Assembly: GCF_000001735.4 (NCBI RefSeq)
Contig: NC_003074.8
Location: 19,351,261-19,415,260, forward strand
DNA length: 64,000 bases
Reading direction: 5' to 3'
Origin: Arabidopsis thaliana
Lineage: Eukaryota > Streptophyta > Magnoliopsida > Brassicales > Brassicaceae
Shown one piece after another: positions 48,112 through 58,888 of this stretch. The translations under genes were made by a program, and so were the position numbers. Every line of letters starts with the position of its first letter. Position 1 is the stretch's first letter. Below the pieces are notes generated by a model. That model worked only from the letters and a program-made list of their open reading frames with translations. It was not told the DNA's origin and did no database searches.

Positions 48112-51100
48112 ATGGAAATGGGAACCTCATCATCATCATCAGGCTTGGTCAAGGCCAAATCTGAGACACTCGCAGAAGCTCTTAAGTCCAGTTCACTTGA
48201 TTTCAGCAACGGTGATGGCAGCAGCCACGGGAGCAAGCAGCATGTGAGGGCTAGGACATTATCATCGCCGAGCTACAGTAGCAACAGCAAAAACAGATGG
48301 AACACTCACATAAGGAAGGCCAAGAGTGCTCATCCTGCTCTTGACCTTGCTGGTCTCACTGGTGGTGCTGCTCTTAGCCGAGCCTCTAGTGCTTCTCTTG
48401 GACTATCCTTCTCTTTCACTGGATTCACCGTGCCACACGAAGAGATAATTGCTTCAGAGCGCTGTAGCAATGACGATATTTGTAAGAAAACCATTAGATA
48501 CCGCACATGATTGAAGCCTTGATGTTAACTTTGGACTTTATTGGGTTCTTCTTCTGGTATCATTCATATTGCAGTGGAAGATATTGAAGCAGCAACCAGT
48601 AGCGTGGTCAAGTTTCAGGCAGAACCAACCTTTCCGATATATCTGAAGGTAACCCATTTCCGCTGATAGATAATCTTATGGGAAACATGGGAAAATGATC
48701 TTTATATCTATTTGAGCGCAGGCACTGTCTGATGGAGATATGTAATTAAACCATCAACACCAAAAAGTCCGTAGAAATATATAAAATTTTGCTGCCATTG
48801 GTCAGTCCAAACTTCAATGGGTCTGTTGTATCTCATATGATGTTTCCTAAACAAGAAATCGCTATTTCTCCCATAGTGAAGAAACATCCATAAATTTTAC
48901 AAGTAGAATAATCTTCATCATTGCATTAAGACATTTGGAAACCTCTGTTTTGCCTTCTTTGTTGGTCTAACTTTGGTGCCCAAAAGTCAAGCTTAGGAGG
49001 CTCAACTACCATTTACTTGTTATCGGCAACATGTGAAGCAGAGCTTCACGCTGGACCAAAAGGGTATGGTTATATTAGTATCGCCTTGTATAAATCAGAG
49101 AGAAATTCTAGTCATATTTCTATGGAAAAAGACTGGTTTTCATGAAAATTCAAGCATATAGGAACTTTTACTTGCAATTCTTTCTGACCAAATCAATTCT
49201 TATCATGTGTTGTGCAGTTCATAGATATCACATACAAGGTGACAACCAAAGGAATGACATCTTCATCAGAAAAGAGCATCTTGAATGGGATTAGTGGTTC
49301 AGCATATCCAGGGGAGCTTCTAGCTCTCATGGGACCTTCTGGAAGTGGCAAAACTACACTACTTAATGCGCTTGGTGGCAGATTTAATCAGCAGAACATT
49401 GGTGGGTCGGTTAGCTATAATGATAAGCCATATTCTAAGCACTTAAAAACCAGGTAATAAGAAGATTCCACCTTGGTCTGTTGATGAATATGTAGATGTA
49501 TATATAAGTTTACAGTTGACACGGGAAAGCAACATGGCAGGATCGGATTTGTGACTCAAGATGATGTTCTGTTTCCTCACTTAACTGTAAAAGAGACACT
49601 GACCTACACAGCTCTGTTACGTCTTCCTAAAACTCTCACAGAGCAGGAGAAAGAACAAAGAGCTGCTAGTGTGATACAAGAGCTTGGATTGGAACGGTAC
49701 ATTATCATCTATTATACTACCGTCTAACAACTTAGGAACTTCCTCTGATGGTCAATCTAAGTCTTAAGAAGGAACCTAATTAGAAGATTGTGATAATTGT
49801 TGTTTTAGGTGCCAAGACACAATGATTGGAGGGTCATTTGTGCGCGGTGTCTCAGGTGGGGAGAGGAAAAGGGTTTGTATTGGGAATGAAATCATGACTA
49901 ATCCTTCACTTCTTCTCCTTGATGAACCCACCTCTAGTTTGGACTCTACTACCGCTCTTAAGATTGTTCAGATGCTACATTGTATAGCAAAGGTAAGAAC
50001 TCCACTCTTTACAGCTCCAAATCATGTTTCTTTATGGATTTGACCATATCTAAATTTTTACTTGTTGGCATGCAGGCGGGTAAAACAATTGTAACAACAA
50101 TCCACCAACCGTCTAGTAGGCTCTTTCACAGATTTGACAAGCTGGTTGTACTCAGCAGAGGAAGCTTGCTTTACTTTGGGAAAGCATCAGAAGCAATGTC
50201 TTATTTCTCTTCCATAGGATGTTCTCCTCTACTCGCCATGAACCCAGCAGAGTTCTTGCTGGACTTAGTTAATGGAAACATGAACGATATCTCCGTACCT
50301 TCAGCTCTTAAAGAGAAAATGAAGATGTGAAATTCTTGCAGCGAGATAGGATCTTCCAAGCCAGCTCCTACAGTTGTATATGAGGTGAGAAAAAGATCTC
50401 CTTTACATATCAAGAATTCGTTTAGAGCTTTATGTAAGAAATGTTAAATGTGATGTTGAAACACAGTATCTTGAGGAAGCTTACAAGACACAGATTGCAG
50501 TTATGGAAAAGATGAAACTTATGGCTCCAGTTCCTCTTGATGAAGAAGTTAAACTGATGATAACTTGCCCCAAACGTGAATGGGGATTAAGCTGGTGGGA
50601 ACAGTATTGTTTACTTTCCTTAAGAGGAATTAAAGAACGGAGACATGACTATTTCAGCTGGTTAAGAGTCACTCAAGTTCTATCCACTGCTATCATCTTA
50701 GGTTTACTCTGGTGGCAATCAGACATAACATCCCAAAGGCCTACAAGATCAGGTAGAAACATGTTTATGGTCTAGAAACTAGCTGTAATTGGTTGTCTGC
50801 CTTAAAAGTTGGAACTCTCTCTGCATCTCAGGTAGGGCTACTCTTCTTTATTGCTGTATTCTGGGGTTTCTTTCCGGTATTCACAGCGATCTTCACATTT
50901 CCTCAGGAGAGAGCAATGCTGAGCAAGGAACGAGAGTCAAATATGTATAGATTAAGTGCATATTTTGTGGCTAGAACCACAAGTGACCTGCCACTTGACT
51001 TGATATTACCTGTGCTTTTCCTAGTTGTTGTATATTTCATGGCTGGATTGAGATTAAGAGCTGAATCTTTTTTCCTAAGTGTGCTCACGGTCTTTTTATG

Positions 51101-51601
51101 CATCGTTGCAGCTCAGGTACGTACATAAAAACAAAGGACATGTTGAACAGAAAATGCTAACAAGTAACAACTAATGATGATGATGTTGTTTTAGGGACTT
51201 GGATTAGCAATAGGGGCGAGCTTAATGGACCTGAAGAAGGCCACAACTTTAGCATCGGTAACCGTAATGACTTTCATGCTCGCTGGTGGCTATTTCGTGA
51301 AGGTAAGAATACTCAGCTTCAAATTTCAATATTATAAACAGGTATGGGTAGTGATTGACACACTTTATAAATATGGCAGAAAGTTCCATTTTTCATTGCT
51401 TGGATACGTTTCATGTCATTCAACTACCACACATACAAGCTCCTTGTAAAGGTACAATATGAAGAAATCATGGAAAGCGTAAACGGGGAAGAAATAGAGA
51501 GTGGGCTTAAGGAAGTGAGTGCTCTTGTAGCCATGATTATTGGCTACCGTCTCGTAGCCTACTTTTCTCTTCGAAGGATGAAGCTCCACTCTTCAACTTG
51601 A
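48112..51601 (+). CDS. ABCG27: ABCG27, ABCG half-transporter, with an in-frame stop in exon 6
   Basis: White-brown-complex half-size ABC exporter of the plasma membrane. Exons: 48112-48481, 48575-48648, 49218-49453, 49541-49696, 49809-49992, 50076-50384, 50467-50752, 50836-51116, 51195-51302 and 51380-51601. The nucleotide-binding domain has Walker A GPSGSGKT (about 187-194), signature VSGGERKR and Walker B LLLLDEPT. The membrane domain follows, with WWEQYCLL and long hydrophobic helices. With exon 6 ending at 50384, as homology suggests, codon 425 (50328-50330) is TGA while the frame continues on both sides. A gene model can avoid it by splicing 50326 to 50415, which retains normally intronic sequence. 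The ATG at 48112 is chosen because an upstream in-frame ATG (48055) lies in a likely 5' UTR intron. Confidence 0.85.
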
Positions 51602-51651
51602 GTTTAGAGACAAAAATTGTTCATTTACCTTGTATTGATTGCTTGTCTACA

Positions 51652-51785
51652 CATGTATCTTACTTAGTTTGGAATGTATAACAAAATAACGTACTATGAT
51701 CAAAATTTAGGTTTCCAAATACATGATGCTATCAATATGGTCTTGGTTTGGCATGTATCTTACTTAGTTTGGAATGTATAACAAA
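51652..51785. repeat. 34-bp perfect direct repeat, copies 100 bp apart
   Basis: The same 34 bases occur at 51652-51685 and 51752-51785. The second copy overlaps the 3' end of the F-box gene and supplies its last codons and stop. The first copy lies in that gene's 3' flank. Between them, 51707-51743 can be read on the minus strand as the C-terminus (ending SIMYLET and a stop) found in the paralogous F-box gene. Confidence 0.9.
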
Positions 51786-52932
51786 CTTTGAGAAACTGAT
51801 TGGTCTTGTTAAAGCTACCAAGTAATGATGGTCTAATTTCAATCCTTCGTGCTATTTCATTCCTCTCCATATCATAAAGGAAAAAGCGTGCGTGTTGATT
51901 CCGTAAGAGATTTGCCTTTCTCATCAAAACCTTACCACTGTCTCTAGAGGCACCCACCACCAACCGGTCTCCATGGACGAAATTCATCTGAGAAATAGGC
52001 AAAACAAAAGTCTTCTTGTTCGACCACTGACTCTTGTCGGCATCTTCAAGGACACAAACATCCACAAAGCCATCACTTGCAAGACGCATATATTGACAAG
52101 TAGCAACTTTTCCTTGGTAGTTCATGTGAATGGTGCGTGACCAGTTCTCAAAGGGTAATTCAATCAAATTGAACTCTTCAGAACTTAAGTCAAAACTCAT
52201 AAGGACACATCTATTTGCATCAGTCCGAGCACTATAATACAAAACACCATCAATAGTCATCCCTCGTGAGTATGGATGAAAAGGACGATGAGGAGTGTGG
52301 TGGCTTTTAGTGTTTCTCCATGAAGCTCCAACACCAAGTACCAACACTTGATGTTCTGATCTCACAACTGTCTGTTCCTTGGTGACCTCCCAAAATAAGC
52401 TAAGCACTTTGTATTCATCATGAAAAGGATCATGTCCAAACCAATTCCACACATTAGTCTTAGATCTCATTATGGGCAATTCCACAATCTGCCTTGTGCT
52501 AGGGTTACAAACTTTCACTCTTCTCCCAGTTCTGTAACACAACAAACCACGAGCAGCGTTCACTAAGTAGCCTCCCATTATCGGTATGGTCGAATGTTGG
52601 TCAATCACAGAGACAGATGTGTCCGAGTGATCATGCCTCGATGACGATGATGATTGGAGCAACAGGTATTTGCTCTGATTTTCCCTGTCCACAAGATACG
52701 CGAACAAACAACTTGGTGATGAGGGTTTAAAGAAACGGTTGGTGAAGTATCGAGAGGTGATAAGGGAAAGCCAGAGCTTTGAGACGCACTTGAATCTCAT
52801 CAGAGATTTCGCCGGCAATCTGATTAGGATATCGATCAACATTTCTTCAGGGATCTCTGGTAAGAACACCACGGTCTTCTTCTGCTTCTGCTTTTCCTTT
52901 TTCCTCACGGCAACACATAAAGACGAGCCCAT
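51760..52932 (-). CDS. F-box protein with F-box-associated domain
   Basis: Likely substrate receptor of an SCF ubiquitin ligase (At3g52320-type). Single exon, 390 aa from the ATG at 52932 (MGSSLCVAVRKKEK). The frame is open further to 53127, but the paralogue aligns from MGSS, so that extension is rejected. The F-box is at about residues 25-70 (LPEIPEEMLIDILIRLPAKS). An FBA-type C-terminal domain follows, with GLLCYRTGRRVKVCNPSTRQ and FGHDPFHDEYKVL. The last residues (KVCYTFQTK) come from a 34-base copy of 3' flanking DNA and replace the ancestral end. Next to it is a broken tandem paralogue. It converges with ABCG27, stops 158 bases apart. Confidence 0.85.
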   Translation of the reverse strand: MGSSLCVAVRKKEKQKQKKTVVFLPEIPEEMLIDILIRLPAKSLMRFKCVSKLWLSLITSRYFTNRFFKPSSPSCLFAYLVDRENQSKYLLLQSSSSSRHDHSDTSVSVIDQHSTIPIMGGYLVNAARGLLCYRTGRRVKVCNPSTRQIVELPIMRSKTNVWNWFGHDPFHDEYKVLSLFWEVTKEQTVVRSEHQVLVLGVGASWRNTKSHHTPHRPFHPYSRGMTIDGVLYYSARTDANRCVLMSFDLSSEEFNLIELPFENWSRTIHMNYQGKVATCQYMRLASDGFVDVCVLEDADKSQWSNKKTFVLPISQMNFVHGDRLVVGASRDSGKVLMRKANLLRNQHARFFLYDMERNEIARRIEIRPSLLGSFNKTNQFLKVCYTFQTK

Positions 52933-53694
52933 ATTTGTTCGCAGAAGAATAGAGAAGGAGCTATAGAGTACACTAAGGAAAAAAAAACTCGAACATTTCG
53001 TTTCCCTTAAAAGGTTGCATCTCCAACTTGTTCTCTCTGTTTGTATGTTGCGGCTCTCACAAGCTAACGCTGCTGCATATTGTGTAAACCCTTGCTCTCT
53101 CTTTCCTACGCGGAAAATGATTTCCATTTGTAATTGGGCTTGTTCTCAGATTTTGGCCCAACTGAATTCAATGGGTTTAGATATAGGCTAAAAAAACTGC
53201 ATGCAGGTCCAAGAGAGATATTGACTGGAACCCAAATATAGAGATATTGGTAAGTAATTAATCAATCCAATGTTCTCTATGAATTCCTCAAGAAAAGGAT
53301 CATTGTTTCTAGGACTCGATGTGGAAAGCATAAAATATAAGCACTTAACCTTCAGCTGAGTGGCCAACAGCGTTACAAGGTAAAGAGAAAGTTACTAATT
53401 TTAGAAACATTAAGATCATACCCTGATCCAAGAAAACATTCCAGTTGTTTCCACTTTCGAGACATTACATATCCAAGAAATAGCAGGGCTTGTAGTCGAT
53501 AGCATGGACAGAGATCGAATACAAGAGGCCAAAGATTTTCTTGACATGGTGGTTGATGAGGTAACAAATTTTTCAACCTGTCTTTTAATCATTGATGAGC
53601 AATAAGTCACATAATTTAACGTTGTATAACAGATACAAGTGATTGAAATTCCATTTAATAATTTGGAATGTAAAAACAAAATGACAAACTATAC
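52933..53694. other. Interval between F-box paralogues with an exon-like open frame
   Basis: Non-coding apart from an exon-like segment on the plus strand, 53414-53560. It is open for 49 codons, includes IQEIAGLVVDSMDRDRIQEA and FLDMVVDE, and is followed at once by a GTAACA donor. I do not recognise the family. The rest includes the F-box gene's upstream DNA and the 3' flank of the second F-box locus. Confidence 0.35.
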
Positions 53695-54947
53695 TTAGGT
53701 TTCCAAGTACATGATGCTCTCAGTATCATCCCATAAAGTAGCCAACAAGGAATCAGTCTGTTTAAAGCTACCAAGTAATGATGGACTTATTTGGATCTTT
53801 CGAGTTATCTCATTACCCTCCAAATCATAACTATAAAAGTGTAGGGGTTGATTCCACGAGAGATTTGCCATTCTAAGCCAAACCTTACCACTGCGACCTG
53901 TGCCACCCATCATAAAGCCATAGTCGTGGGGGAAATCTGTAGGCAAAACAAAAGTCTCCTTGTCTGACCATTGACTCTTGTTGACATCTTCAATTACCCA
54001 AACACCCACACTACAATCAGAAAAAACAGTAACATAGTTAAAAACAGCTATTTTTCCTTTGTAGTTCATTAGACTTGGCCAAGGGGATCTCTGGAGTTTG
54101 TCAACTTTATAGGGTAATTAAATCAAATTGAACTCTTCAGAAGTCAAGTCAAAACTCATAAGCACACACTTGTCATCAGTCCAAGCTCCATAATACAAAA
54201 CACCGTTGATGGTAATCCCTTGAGAATAAGGAAGATGGTGAATGTGGCATTGAGTCTTTTTCCATGAAGTTCTAGCTCCAAGTACCAACACATGATGTTC
54301 TGATCTCACTTTCCACTCCTTGTTGTGCCTCCAAATGAAACTAAGCACTTTGTATTCGTCATGAACAGGATCGTGTCCTAAATAGTACCATATCTTGTAA
54401 TTTTCTCCTCCTTTAGGTGTTAGAATAATCGGCAAGTCCACAAGCTGCCTTGTGTTAAGGTTACAAATTTGCACTCTTGACCCAATTGTGAAACACACCA
54501 AGCCACGACAAGCGTTCAAGAAGTAGCCTCCCATTATCGGCATGGTTAGATCTTGGTCGATTACAGAGACAGAGTGATCATCATGACTCAATGATGTAGT
54601 AAGCAACGCATAATTGCTCTGTTTTGCCCTAACCACTAAATAAGCAAACAAACTTCGACGTGATGAGCAAGATTTAAAGAAACGGTTGGTCAAGTATCGA
54701 GATTTGATCGTGGAAAACCAGATCTTTGAGACGCACTTAAATCTCATCAGAGGTTCACCGGTAATCTGCTCAGAATCTCGGTCAACAATTCCTCACAGAG
54801 TTCGGGTACGACCACTATTCTCTCCTTCTTTTGCTTTTTCCTCACGGCAAGACCTAAAGACGATAGGTAACCTAGGTTAATGCATCTTGTTTTCATTTTC
54901 CCTTGCCTCAAATTTTTTACGACGGGGGCACATGAAGACGACACCAT
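53695..54947 (-). pseudogene. Broken tandem F-box gene (frameshift plus nonsense)
   Basis: Paralogue of the F-box gene at 51760-52932 (At3g52330-type locus). Homology starts at an ATG at 54947 (MVSSSC, compare MGSSLC). The frame runs through the first half of the F-box (ELLTEILSRLP) and shifts at about 54753-54757, where one base is missing relative to the paralogue. It continues from 54747 (MRFKCVSKIWFS) to a TAA at 54118-54120, where the paralogue has GAA in FNLIELP. It then reads on in the same frame to 53695 (ending SIMYLET). A gene model could bridge the lesions with introns, but no paralogous intron exists. The N-terminus also contains two related versions of the first 10 codons (54947 and about 54870). 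Confidence 0.75.
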
Positions 54948-56151
54948 AGTTGTTTCACAGATTTGTATCTCCAAAGCCTATGTCAATCGATCGATCTTAT
55001 TGTATACAGTTGCATGGTTACCTGTCAAAGACAAAAAAAAACGAAATTTAACATTACTAAAGAATGAGATTACTTGATGATTCAAAGTGTTTAGGATAAT
55101 ATTATATGCCCTAGTTTCCTATTAACAAGAAAAAGGAGAAACAATTCAAGAATAGAATCCTAAATTGCTTAGGTTTGGCTCTGTTTAAAAAACATGCAAA
55201 CAATCTGAATTGATGCTACACGGCCCAAAAGAACTGTAATGGGCCATTGTACTACTTGTGTTATAATTCATGAATTTCACATTCTTTCTTTTTCTTTTCT
55301 ATTTAGAAATCTATTTATTCTTTAAGCTTGTTATTATAGTTCTGTTAATACAGTTCAAATTATCAACTTTCAATAGTGTCCACATATTCCCAAGGGTATT
55401 CAATTAATTAGTAATATGTTCAAAGAAAGTCCCCAAAAGTTTTAAGACTCCGTTATCAAGACCTAAATATATACATTATCTTTAAAGAAGCTTAAAGTTC
55501 CAAACTTGGTCTATTAAAAGAAAAAGTTATGGCAATATTTTGACTTTGGGAGGAGAAACTGAAAAGACCAATCTTTTCTTCTATTGTAGATACTCTGAAC
55601 TAACAGAAACGAACAATAGAGAAACAAATATTCTTTCCTCTTTTTAATGCTTAAAAGATCCTGACCGTTGATTTTTGGCTTTATGGGTGGATGGGGCGGC
55701 ATTAACTACGTGGTCCTTGAACTATCGCTATACGTCCAACACGCGGAATAGTGTGTGTGAGTGTTATTCTCCTTCTCCTTCTTCTTCTTCTTCTTCTCCA
55801 GAAAAAACAAAACTTTTTTCTTTTCTCTCTCAACTTGCAGAAGAAGCGATTTACACAAGGTTTTGTGATTCTTCTCACTTATATATAATCTTCTGTATGC
55901 TTGGAATTGGTATCAAAATCGATTCTTTTAATCTGTCATTGAAGGAACTGGGTTTATACATTTATCTCTCAAGTCATAGAATCTGCATTTGTCCCAAGTT
56001 AAGAAGAGAATCTTGTACTGCTCCTTATCTATGTTTTGCTCTCTTTACCAATTGTTTCAATGTTATGAACAAAACCCATATCTCTAAATAGCAACAATAG
56101 TGATTTCATTTAATAATGGATTTTGCCTCTGTACCTATTTATATAGTAACC
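54948..56151 (+). promoter_or_regulatory. SPP2 promoter and leader with probable 5' UTR intron
   Basis: AT-rich DNA between the F-box pseudogene and SPP2. A CTT microsatellite at about 55769-55798 marks the leader. A probable 5' UTR intron runs from the donor ACACAAG|GTTTTG (55859/55860) to the acceptor TATATAG ending at 56146, five bases before the SPP2 ATG. A 138-codon frame at 55675-56091 crosses this donor and looks like chance. Confidence 0.45.
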
Positions 56152-57922
56152 ATGGAGCGGCTGATTTCTCATCCTCCTCTCATGATCGTCTCAGACCTTG
56201 ATCACACCATGGTAGGATCTGATTCTTTTAACTCCCTCTCTGTTTGCATTTTCATAGTTTATTGATGTTGTGATTCGTGTTTTAACAGGTTGATCATCAA
56301 GATCATGAGAACCTCTCTCTTCTCAGGTTCAATTCATTGTGGGAATACGCTTATCGCCGTGACTCTCTTCTTGTCTTCTCTACAGCAAGATCACCTGTTC
56401 TTTATAAAGAATTGAGAAAAGAGAAACCTTTGTTGACTCCTGATATCATTATTACATCAATAGGAACTGAGATAGCATTTGGTAACTCCATGGTTCCTGA
56501 TCATGCTTGGGTTGAATCCTTGAACAGCTGTAAATGGAACCGGGAAATAGTCTTGGAAGAAACTAGCAAGTTCCCTGAGTTAACTCTTCAGCCAAAAACT
56601 GAGCAGAGGCTACACAAGGTCAGCTTTTACATTGATGAAGGTAAAGGTGAGGCATTGACCAAGGAACTATCACAATTGCTGGAGAAACGTGGCGTTAAGT
56701 GTTTACTTGTTATCTTTTTGTGGGTCTTTTGTTTCTTGAAGCCAAATTGTTTGTGATGTTGGTAATGTTCTTTTATCTTTTCAGTTGGATGTCAAGATAA
56801 TTTACAGTTGGGGAAAGAATGTCGATGTTATACCGCGTGGTGCAGGAAAAGGAGAAGCGCTTGAGTATCTTCTCAAGAAGCTGCAGGCTGAAGGAATATT
56901 CCCGGTCAATACTCTTGCTTGTGGTGACTCTGAACATGATGCTGAACTATTTAGCATTCCTGATGTTCACGGTGTTATGGTAACAATGTTCCATCATCAC
57001 ACTCTCGCCATTCTTACCGAAGGAAGCTGACTAGTTTGTCTATGTGTTTTGTGAAGGTGAGCAATTCCCAAGAAGAGCTATTGAAGTGGCGTTCTGAAAA
57101 TGCGTTGAACAACCTTAAGGTTATACATTCAACCGAGAGGTGTGCTGATGGGATTATTCAAGCCATCGGACATTTTAATCTTGGTCCCGATCTATCTCCA
57201 AGAGATGTTTCGGAATTCTTGGATCGTAAGATGGACAATGTGAATCCTGGTCACGAGGTTGTGAGATTCTACTTGTTCTACGAGAGATTGAGACGCGGTG
57301 AGATCAAGAACTATGAGACATACATAGCCAGCTTCAAAGATTCATGTGTGAGTAACTTAGATGCTAATAGCTAGAATCCATCTTTATGTCTCCACTGGAC
57401 TAATTCCTCTTTCTTGGAACATTTTCAGCTCCATGCTGCTGTCCTTTTTCATCCATCAGGTGCAGAAAAATCTCTGAGAGACACCATTGATGAGCTGAAG
57501 AAGTGTTATGGTGACAAAAGAGGGAAGAAGTTTTGGGTTTGGGTAGATCAGGTTCTGGTAACAGACACCATTCCTGGCAAATGGATAGTGAAGTTTGATA
57601 AGTGGGAGCAATGCGGTAAACACAACACCAATATTTGCAATATGATCTTTCATAACTAATATGAGCAAGTCCTAAGATTTTAAATATAACATTTGATCGT
57701 TTGTTTCGTTTGGCAGAGGATGAAAGCCAATGCTGCAAAACGACTGTCGAATTTACTTCAAAGGTATGATCAGATTCTTGAAGATGAGCTCCATTAAGTA
57801 GCTTAGATTGAATGAGACTGAATTAAAATCTGCAGGGAGGAGATTTGGTGTGGGAGAAGGTGAAGCAGATATGGTCAGAGGAATCAAAGGTGAAAGATGA
57901 TAACAGTTCTTGGATTCTCTGA
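56152..57922 (+). CDS. SPP2: SPP2, sucrose-6F-phosphate phosphatase
   Basis: Cytosolic HAD-family enzyme for the last step of sucrose synthesis (sucrose 6F-phosphate to sucrose plus phosphate), acting after sucrose-phosphate synthase. Seven exons, 56152-56211, 56289-56693, 56785-56979, 57057-57347, 57429-57615, 57717-57763 and 57836-57922, sum to 1272 nt, or 423 aa. HAD motif I reads SDLDHTM (Asp15, Asp17). The later motifs lie in [13 protein letters not shown] and [13 protein letters not shown]. The C-terminal about 160 residues form the plant SPP accessory domain. The upstream in-frame ATG at 56116 would add 12 residues (MDFASVPIYIVT) but lies inside the probable 5' UTR intron, so 56152 is preferred. 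Confidence 0.95.
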
Positions 57923-58107
57923 ATATATTTTGGAGACTGTTCTTCTCTTTCTCATGAGTGAATTGGTATATGAACATTCTTCACGATTTTTCTTCCCTTC
58001 CTCATATAGGCATTATAAAGTTTTGAACTTCTTTTGATAATTATTATCAAAGAATAGTATAACTTAAGATTTGGCAGAGGTTTATGGAAAAAAATTTAAA
58101 AAAAATG

Positions 58108-58179
58108 AGGGCCCAACCGGGTTCGAACCGGTGACCTCTTGATCTGCAGTCAAATGCTCTACCACTGAGCTATGGACCC
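58108..58179 (-). tRNA. tRNA-Cys (GCA)
   Basis: The minus strand gives a 72-base tRNA: acceptor stem GGGTCCA with TGGGCCC (one G-T pair), D arm with AGCTCAGTGGTAGAGC, anticodon arm with loop CTGCAGA (anticodon GCA, cysteine), T arm with loop TTCGAAC, and discriminator U, as expected for cysteine. There is no intron. A T run on the minus strand downstream (the A run near 58090-58105) is the Pol III terminator; CAA motifs lie just upstream. Confidence 0.97.
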
Positions 58180-58345
58180 TTTGTTGTACATCATATCTAT
58201 ATTAAGCTATCTAAATCTACATTAAGATTTCTACATATAGTAGCTTATTTCTTTGTTATTGCTTTAGAAATTTGGTAACAAGATTTATATTAGTAGACCT
58301 CTTATATTTGTCTCTAAACAATAAGAACAAAATGAGAAAATCTAG

Positions 58346-58888
58346 TTATACATTATCAGGCCAGAACTCCCTGCGGAAGGCTCGTTCAAATTCGTTTTCC
58401 GCCAATCGTTTTTCGTGCTCGATCATCTTCACTAATTTCTTAGAAAGTTTCTTGCTCTTCTTTGATACTTCTTCAAAAGCTGTATCCTGAGGCTGTGCCG
58501 GTTTTCTCTTGGCTGGTTTTTCAGCTCCTAGTCCTTGTTTGTTATGTTTTGGTTCTGCTTGTAGAGGCACCAATATACCTTGTTCAGTGATTCCTAGACC
58601 AGTTCCTTCCTTCCAGCCATGCTTCTTTAGGAGCTGAAAACCAATGTTAGAAGAACTGATAGCAGTCGATGGATTGCTTGATTCAGAAGAATCCCCAATA
58701 ACATTGGACACTTTTTCACTGTAGTGAGAAATTGTAGCCTGGGACTTTTCTGTTTTCTTCCTCCTTTGTATAACCAGTCCCTGTTTGGTGATTCCCATAT
58801 CAGTACTTTCCTTCCAACCTTGCCTCTCTCGGAGCTGAACAACGGACGTTTCTCTCCGAGTACAAGCCAGATATTCTGTTCCTTGCAT
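58346..58888 (-). CDS. G-patch (D111) domain protein with a second degenerate G-patch
   Basis: Single exon, 180 aa (At3g52350-type). G-patch proteins usually bind RNA helicases or act in RNA processing. The canonical G-patch is at about residues 83-130 (LLKKHGWKEGTGLGITEQG, then KQGLGAE). An earlier segment (about 18-40, RERQGWKESTDMGITKQGL) is a clear partial copy in which the GTGLG turn is changed to STDMG. The C-terminus is a basic coiled coil followed by a conserved block AENEFERAFRREFWPDNV. I cannot name a specific orthologue with confidence; a GPATCH11-like protein is possible. Confidence 0.85.
   Translation of the reverse strand: MQGTEYLACTRRETSVVQLRERQGWKESTDMGITKQGLVIQRRKKTEKSQATISHYSEKVSNVIGDSSESSNPSTAISSSNIGFQLLKKHGWKEGTGLGITEQGILVPLQAEPKHNKQGLGAEKPAKRKPAQPQDTAFEEVSKKSKKLSKKLVKMIEHEKRLAENEFERAFRREFWPDNV

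Noticed and set aside
52933..53127. 65-codon N-terminal extension of the F-box frame
   Set aside because: The paralogue aligns from MGSS/MVSS at 52932, and the extension has no F-box features; it is open by chance.
55675..56091. 138-codon open frame upstream of SPP2
   Set aside because: It crosses a likely 5' UTR splice donor, covers the CTT microsatellite and matches no protein I know.
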